Below are positions 59,063-64,000 of a DNA stretch of 64,000 nt, piece after piece. Source of the stretch: Phlegmacium glaucopus (lineage: Eukaryota > Basidiomycota > Agaricomycetes > Agaricales > Cortinariaceae). Location: assembly GCA_015039465.1 (NCBI GenBank), contig MU130572.1:134381-198380 (forward strand), given 5' to 3'. The translations under genes were made by a program, and so were the position numbers. The first letter of the stretch is position 1; each line of letters opens with the position of its first letter. The notes beneath the pieces are model-generated. The model saw only the letters and a list, made by a program, of their open reading frames with translations. It searched no databases and was not told the DNA's origin.

Positions 59063-61234
59063 TTAGTTTGCAAGCCGTTTCAGCCGAGCCTCTGCTGCTC
59101 TTGCCCGCTGCTCCCTCTCTACCTTTGCCTTCATCTCTGGTGTGAGCCCTGCAACACCCTCAACAGCACCAGCAACCCCTCCCAGTCGTCTTGGAGTTGC
59201 ATTTGAAACTTCTTTAACAACCACCTTCACTTCTACAGGTGGAGTCTCAGGATGTTCCTTCTCCTTCTCCTTCTCCTTCTCACGAGCTTCGCGTTCCTTG
59301 ATACGGTCCTTCAAACCCTTTCGCCGCACCTTTTTCTTTTCTTCGCGCTCTTCCTCCATTTCTAGGCTCAGTGCGCTAGGTACACGAGCTGCACCAAACC
59401 AGTCCCACCAGTCGGGATGTGATGCTGCACACCGACGAAAGATATCGCGAATGCACTTCGTCCGAGCTAGACTATAGGCTGTTCGACGCGATCCTTTCTG
59501 GACGGGTACGGATACTACGGAAGCATCGGATTTGTGTCCTTCGTCTTCGTCGACCACTTCACCGGGTTTCAATAATGGAACGGGGATGGTAGGGTCTGCA
59601 CGAGCTTCTTCAAGTAACCATCTCGTCACGTCCTCATGGCCGTTTTGAACAGCTATTTGCAAAATTGTTGCCCTCCTCTCCCCAGTCCATTCAGGGATTG
59701 GAGCATCAACTCCACCGATGGCTGAACTTTCTCTATCCAAAAAGACCTTCAGTGAATCCAAGCGACCTTTGATCACCATCTCTAGGAGACGATCCCATTT
59801 CTCTCGCAGAACCTCTTCTTCTTTGGAAAGTTTGGGTTGTTTGGGTTTCTCAGGTTCTGGGTGTATGATTGTTGGTGCAGGTCTAGGTTTAGGCAGTGAA
59901 GCAAGGTAGGCATCATCCTGGGCACGAAGTTCTTCTTCCGTGAAGTGCGAAATTTTTGGGCGTGTGAGTTCAGCCAGACATCGAGTAAGTTCAGATTGTG
60001 TCTGTGAAGCGGCAAGGATAAGCCTATATATCGGAAATTGAGGGTGAAAACCTACGGGGCGACGAGTTGGGAAGGGAAAAGTTCGCAGGCGTTCGTCGCC
60101 TTTGGCGAACGGAGCTTCCTCAAAATCAAAAAATATTCTCCGATTTGAGATGCTCGCACGAATCCAAATACGCTCGCAGCCCGCTAATTCATCTGTCCAT
60201 TCCTGCAATAAACCTCTGATATCCTTGAAGATGTTAGATGTCAATGTTATGTTATTGAGAAATATATGAGTAGGGTATACATCTCGTAGAGCTTGTTCTC
60301 CATATCTTCGAAGTTGAGCACCGGCGCTTTTTGCGAACCCTTTCGCATTGTCGTTCACCGATTGGGATCCACCCTGTTTACGTCGGGCTATTCATCTGAT
60401 TTAGACCGAATAGCATGAAATGGCAATGAGGACTGACTTGTGTAACGGTGGAATGTTTTGTGTAAAAGAACTTCAATTTCTGGCTTGGGCTTCTTTGCCT
60501 TCTGCTTGCGAGGCCTTGCGTCCAAAATTTGCGCATCTCCATCATCCGGACGGCTAACGCGCACCACTGCTCCAGCAAAATGGCCGCCTGCTACCATGAA
60601 AAGGGCCCAAGCTCTGCCATCTTCTACAGGTGATTGCATTCTCCTGAGTTCATTGAGATAACTTTCCGGCTCCATGCGGAGAGGGAATAGAGCTCTATAG
60701 ATCCCAAATTGAGTTGATGGAGGAGAATGAAACCATGTAAGGGCAGTTAATGGGGCACGCTTCGATGTGGCATCTGGAGAAGGTGAACGGGTGTTGAGTC
60801 TTTTCGTTTTATTCAATAATGTATTCACAGTATCGGAGTCGTCCTCCTCGTCCTCGTCCGTAGATGATGCCGACCCTGATATTGAATCATCGATCGCTAG
60901 GATAAAATGGATAAACTTGAATGATAGTTGACGAGCAAAACAACGTACCATCTACAAGTTGAGCAAAAGCCGGTTCTGAAACTGGTTTGCCACCATTTAA
61001 TCGTGCTTTAATATTGTATCGATGCCAATCGGTTCGGAAGTGAGCACGTTGTTGATCGACGTCAAGAAAAGTGACGCCCTGGCAGATATTGCAAGCCCTG
61101 GGACCAGTGTTGAAAGTGGTGGGAAGCTCTGGTGTATTTGATCGTGAAGGCACTCTATTGACAAGATTTCGAGGTGCCAATGTATCCAAGAGCTCAAGAG
61201 GAAGAGAAAAGATATGATGATGAGAGGTTTGCAT
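59063..61234 (-). CDS. VMS1: Vms1/ANKZF1 peptidyl-tRNA hydrolase
   Basis: Vms1 frees stalled nascent chains from peptidyl-tRNA on 60S ribosomes and works with Cdc48. The start at 61234 gives 'MQTSHHHIFSLPLELLDTLA'. A C2H2 zinc finger follows ('ACNICQGVTFLDVDQQRAHF', 'RTDWHRYN'). The VLRF1 domain contains 'DGRAWALFMVAGGHFAGAVV'. The 'TTRRKQGGSQS' loop carries the catalytic Gln and is created by splicing out an intron near 60363-60440. It continues 'FAKSAGAQLRRYGEQALRD' and 'ISNRRIFFDFEEAPF'. Ankyrin repeats ('ATILQIAVQNGHEDVTRWLL') lie near 59650. The C-terminal Glu/Lys-rich part is encoded by a CTTCTC-type simple repeat (59258-59282). Confidence 0.92.
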
Positions 61235-61435
61235 TGGGGATGAAGCGGGTCTGGGGTTTTCTAGCTTTACTGTAATTTGTTGGATGAGGTTTTTATCTAA
61301 GGTGCGGGCCCGCGCGCTATGACGAATGACGGTTGACTCGAAAAAGATCACATACCGGAGATTGCCGAATCAGCTCATCTGCAAGGGTTCATGCTTGCTT
61401 CATGGAACCCTTTTCCCCATTCGTTTTTCTTAGCG
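61235..61435. promoter_or_regulatory. Bidirectional promoter between VMS1 and phosphomannomutase
   Basis: The two divergent start codons are 201 bp apart. The role is inferred from position. Confidence 0.45.
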
Positions 61436-62526
61436 ATGGTATCAGCTGAATTTTCCAAGAGACCTCTGAAGAAACTTTGTTTATTTGACGTCGATGGAAC
61501 GTTAACTCCAGCACGTCAAGTACGCGTTCTCTCGCTAGCCATCGCGTCTGTACTTATGAATGCAACCATTTCACCGCGATAGTCGGCATCTCCAGAGATC
61601 ATCGCAACTCTTCGTGCTCTGCGCAAGAAATTGGTCATTGGATTCGTTGGAGGCTCTGATCTTGTCAAGATCGTAGAGCAACTTCAAGTAGGAAACACGA
61701 ATGGTAACAGTCGATTTGAAGTTGCGTTGGATATTTCCTGATTTTTATTATCTCAATAGTACTAGACGATTTTGACTATGCGTTTGCTGAGAATGGTTTA
61801 ACCGCCTATAAGCTCGGTAAAGAATTACCATCTCAATCATTCATCAATTTCCTTGGCGAGGCAAAGTACAAACCTCTGGTCAATTTTATCCTTCACTATA
61901 TCGCAGACCTTGATATCCCCATCAAACGGTAAGACATCTTTCATAGTGTATTTTCTGCTAACACCTTTTGCAAAGTGGCACCTTTGTTGAATTTCGCAGA
62001 GGTATGGTCAACGTCAGTCCTATCGGCCGCAATGCAACGTGAATATATATTTCTCGACGATTATCATATTGCTGAAAATCTTCAGGATCCAAGAGCGGGG
62101 CGAATTCGAAGCTCTTGACTTGGTTCGACCCATCATTGACAATTCCATTCATGTGGCTCACCCCTTTTTGTAGAAAATGGGTTATCGAGCTGCATTTGTC
62201 AAGGTTCTTCGAGAGAAATTCCCCGATTATGGCCTGACATATTCAATTGGTGGAAAAATATCATTTGACATCTTTCCCACTGGCTGGGACAAGACGTATG
62301 CATTGGGACTTGTGGCTGATGAACAGTTCGACGAGATTCACTTTTTCGGTGATAAAATCTATAAGGTTGGTTCTCACTCCTTCTAATGCCTACTGATTTT
62401 GATCAAACCGTGGGATAGGGTGGAAATGATTATGAAATATTCAGCGATCCACGAACTATTGGACATGCTGTTAGCAGTCCAGATGATACAATTCAGATTG
62501 TTAAAGAGCTCTTTCTCAAGGATTAA
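61436..62526 (+). CDS. SEC53: Phosphomannomutase (Sec53/PMM)
   Basis: This enzyme converts mannose-6-phosphate to mannose-1-phosphate for GDP-mannose, needed for N-glycans and GPI anchors. The start '[20 protein letters not shown]' includes the HAD nucleophile Asp18 and acid/base Asp20 in 'DVDGTLT'. The family blocks are '[17 protein letters not shown]', '[19 protein letters not shown]', '[11 protein letters not shown]', '[19 protein letters not shown]' and '[20 protein letters not shown]'. Two small exons between 62040 and 62175 read '[14 protein letters not shown]'. Length is close to the usual 250 residues. An in-frame ATG upstream at 61391 would add a non-conserved extension, so 61436 is preferred. 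Confidence 0.94.
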
Positions 62527-62685
62527 GTCCTTTCTTACAGACCAAATTTTGGATACTGCTCGTAAAGCATTGTAAATTTTACCTCAAATGTAGCCTCTGC
62601 GGAACAGAAATAAAGGTTCTCTGTACCAACTCTGTAACCGACCAAAGAGGTCCAAACATCGCGTGTCATCAATCAATTTGTGACT

Positions 62686-64000
62686 ATGGCTTCGGACGTC
62701 CTTCGTGCTGCTACTCCTCTCGCTCCCGTCCACAAAAGGTAACGGATCCCTGCCAGTTGTTGCGCTGAGGAAGGGTCAATATCTACAACATGTCCTCCAT
62801 CATGAAAGAAAACCAGCCTTTATCTCGGACCATGTGAGCAGAACGCGTTTTCTTAACGCAACGCGTCGCATATCAAACTAAAGCGCGTTCGAAGGACTGA
62901 ACCCGACCTGGAACCACCGCCTGCCCAGAAGAAACGCAAACTTCAACCCGCATCGTCGTTTAGACCACAAGCTGTGCCACAGCAACCCTCGTTTGCTGAT
63001 GTACTCGCACGGCTGAAGGAGGATGCTAATAGTAATACAGGTCTTTTTTTTGCTTACATTTTTGTCAAATGCGCTTTGTAAATGGTTTTTGAAATACTCT
63101 AGGTGCTGAAGGAGGTGCCGATTGCTGGTCTCGGCCTGAGCTACCACCATTGGATGCGAAGAAAGACTCAATTAGTATGTGCGGTACTCCTTGTCGAACT
63201 TTCATTATATAACCACATTTATTGTACAGTATTCCAACAAATAGATGTAGGAAATGCCTCCTCTGAATCGGGTCCCCTTTTACGAATGTTCGGTGTGACA
63301 GAGGCCAGTGAATATGTTGTTCAAATTTCATTCATCTAACTATTTATGAATAGGCTGGACACAGCGTCCTTGCAACTGTCACCGATTTCCTCCCATATTT
63401 TTATGTTTCTTACCCTCGCGGTCTCACTGATGGGGACCTTGGCTCACTTCGACAATATTTAAACGTGAGTATTGACTCTGGAAATAACGACATGCCCATT
63501 TTGACAACTTCGTTCCTCAGAATCTAACTGGTGATAACGAAAATATAGTGCGGAAGATCGAAAGAGTTTCAAAAAGATCTTTGTGGGGTTACAGAGGGGA
63601 CGAATGGGTGCCTTTTCTGAAGTTGACAATTAATAATGCGAGCAATGTACCGAAAGTTCGAGATGAGTATCTCTTATCTTCTCAGCATATAACACGCAGA
63701 GCCTGACTTCTATATTACGCATCTTCGAGCGGGGCGAATGCGCATACCAGGGCTTCGACGGTATAACCCCCACATATGAAAGTAACATGCCTTTCATTCT
63801 TCGATTCATGATTGACACCAAGGTACGTAGTACTGGAATTTAATCCAGTCCAACTCCTGAAACTATGGTCATAGATTGTCGGAATGAACTGGGTTGAGAT
63901 ACCAGCTGGCAAATACAGTATCGCCCATCCAGACTTTCGACGGTCGCATTGTCAATTGGAGATCACTGTTAGGTGGGAGGGTGATGATCCAGCATCCTTT
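62686..64000 (+). CDS. POL3: DNA polymerase delta catalytic subunit, N-terminal part (runs off the window)
   Basis: This is the lagging-strand replicative polymerase. The start is 'MASDVLRAATPLAPVHK'. The N-terminal tail has a basic 'PPPAQKKRKLQPASSF', then 'SFADVLARLKEDANS'. The exonuclease-side N-terminal domain begins 'IIFQQIDVGNASSESGPLLR' and continues 'FGVTEAGHSVLATVTDFLPY', 'GECAYQGFDGITPTYESNMP' and 'ILRFMIDTKIVGMNWVEIPA'. Several short introns interrupt it. The polymerase and exonuclease motifs lie beyond base 64000. Confidence 0.92.

Overview
This 64 kb window is nuclear DNA from a filamentous basidiomycete, almost certainly an agaricomycete. The reasons are the many 47-65 nt spliceosomal introns with GTAAGT/GTATGT donors, fungal versions of SNX41, velvet, SAC3/Thp3, IML1, BFR2 and VMS1, a long MET5-type sulfite reductase, and Helitrons. 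No bacterial, plasmid or viral gene block is visible. I built gene models by hand from splice sites and reading frames; I ran no database search.

Layout. Bases 1-12429 hold two related Helitron copies on the minus strand, apparently head to tail. Copy 2 (5525-12429) has an intact 8-exon Rep-helicase gene of 1,872 codons. Copy 1 (up to 5524) is decayed, carries a nested solo LTR, and its first 1,236 bases are a mirror image (reversed, not complemented) of the expected sequence. Bases 12430-18780 are a gene-poor repeat zone with a second solo LTR, a small TA-flanked MITE and several uncharacterised repeat segments. From about 18.8 kb onward the window is a dense housekeeping region with short, often bidirectional intergenic gaps: a P-loop GTPase (-), sulfite reductase (+), alanine-glyoxylate aminotransferase (+), dynein intermediate chain (-), tRNA endonuclease Sen2 (+), SAC3/Thp3-like (-), NatB catalytic subunit (+), IML1 (-), cytochrome c1 (-), a CYSTM-like protein (-), a velvet factor (-), TIM23 (-), a TPR protein (+), a P-loop kinase (-), a PX sorting nexin (-), BFR2 (-), a zinc-finger protein (-), VMS1 (-), phosphomannomutase (+) and the start of DNA polymerase delta (+).

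The most unusual structure is in the GTPase gene. After a normal 338-codon GTPase part made of seven exons, the minus strand carries an array of about 2.6 kb. In it, 45 consecutive 3-nucleotide segments each lie exactly between a 3' splice site (CAG/TAG) and a 5' splice site (GTAAGT-like), separated by introns of about 54 nt. All are in phase 0 and none is a stop codon. The intron part is repeated and conserved, while the 3-nt part is the variable column. Any subset of such exons would keep the reading frame. I read this as an array of single-codon exons grown by tandem duplication of an intron unit. Elsewhere in the window 7-nt and 9-nt exons are needed to rebuild MET5 and the aminotransferase, so very small exons are clearly used by this organism.

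Other points: the Helitron N-terminus also grew by duplication of exon-intron units and starts with an ATG split by an intron; Helitron copy 1 shows CpG-biased decay; the mirror-image block at 1-1236 is best treated as a data or assembly error until checked.
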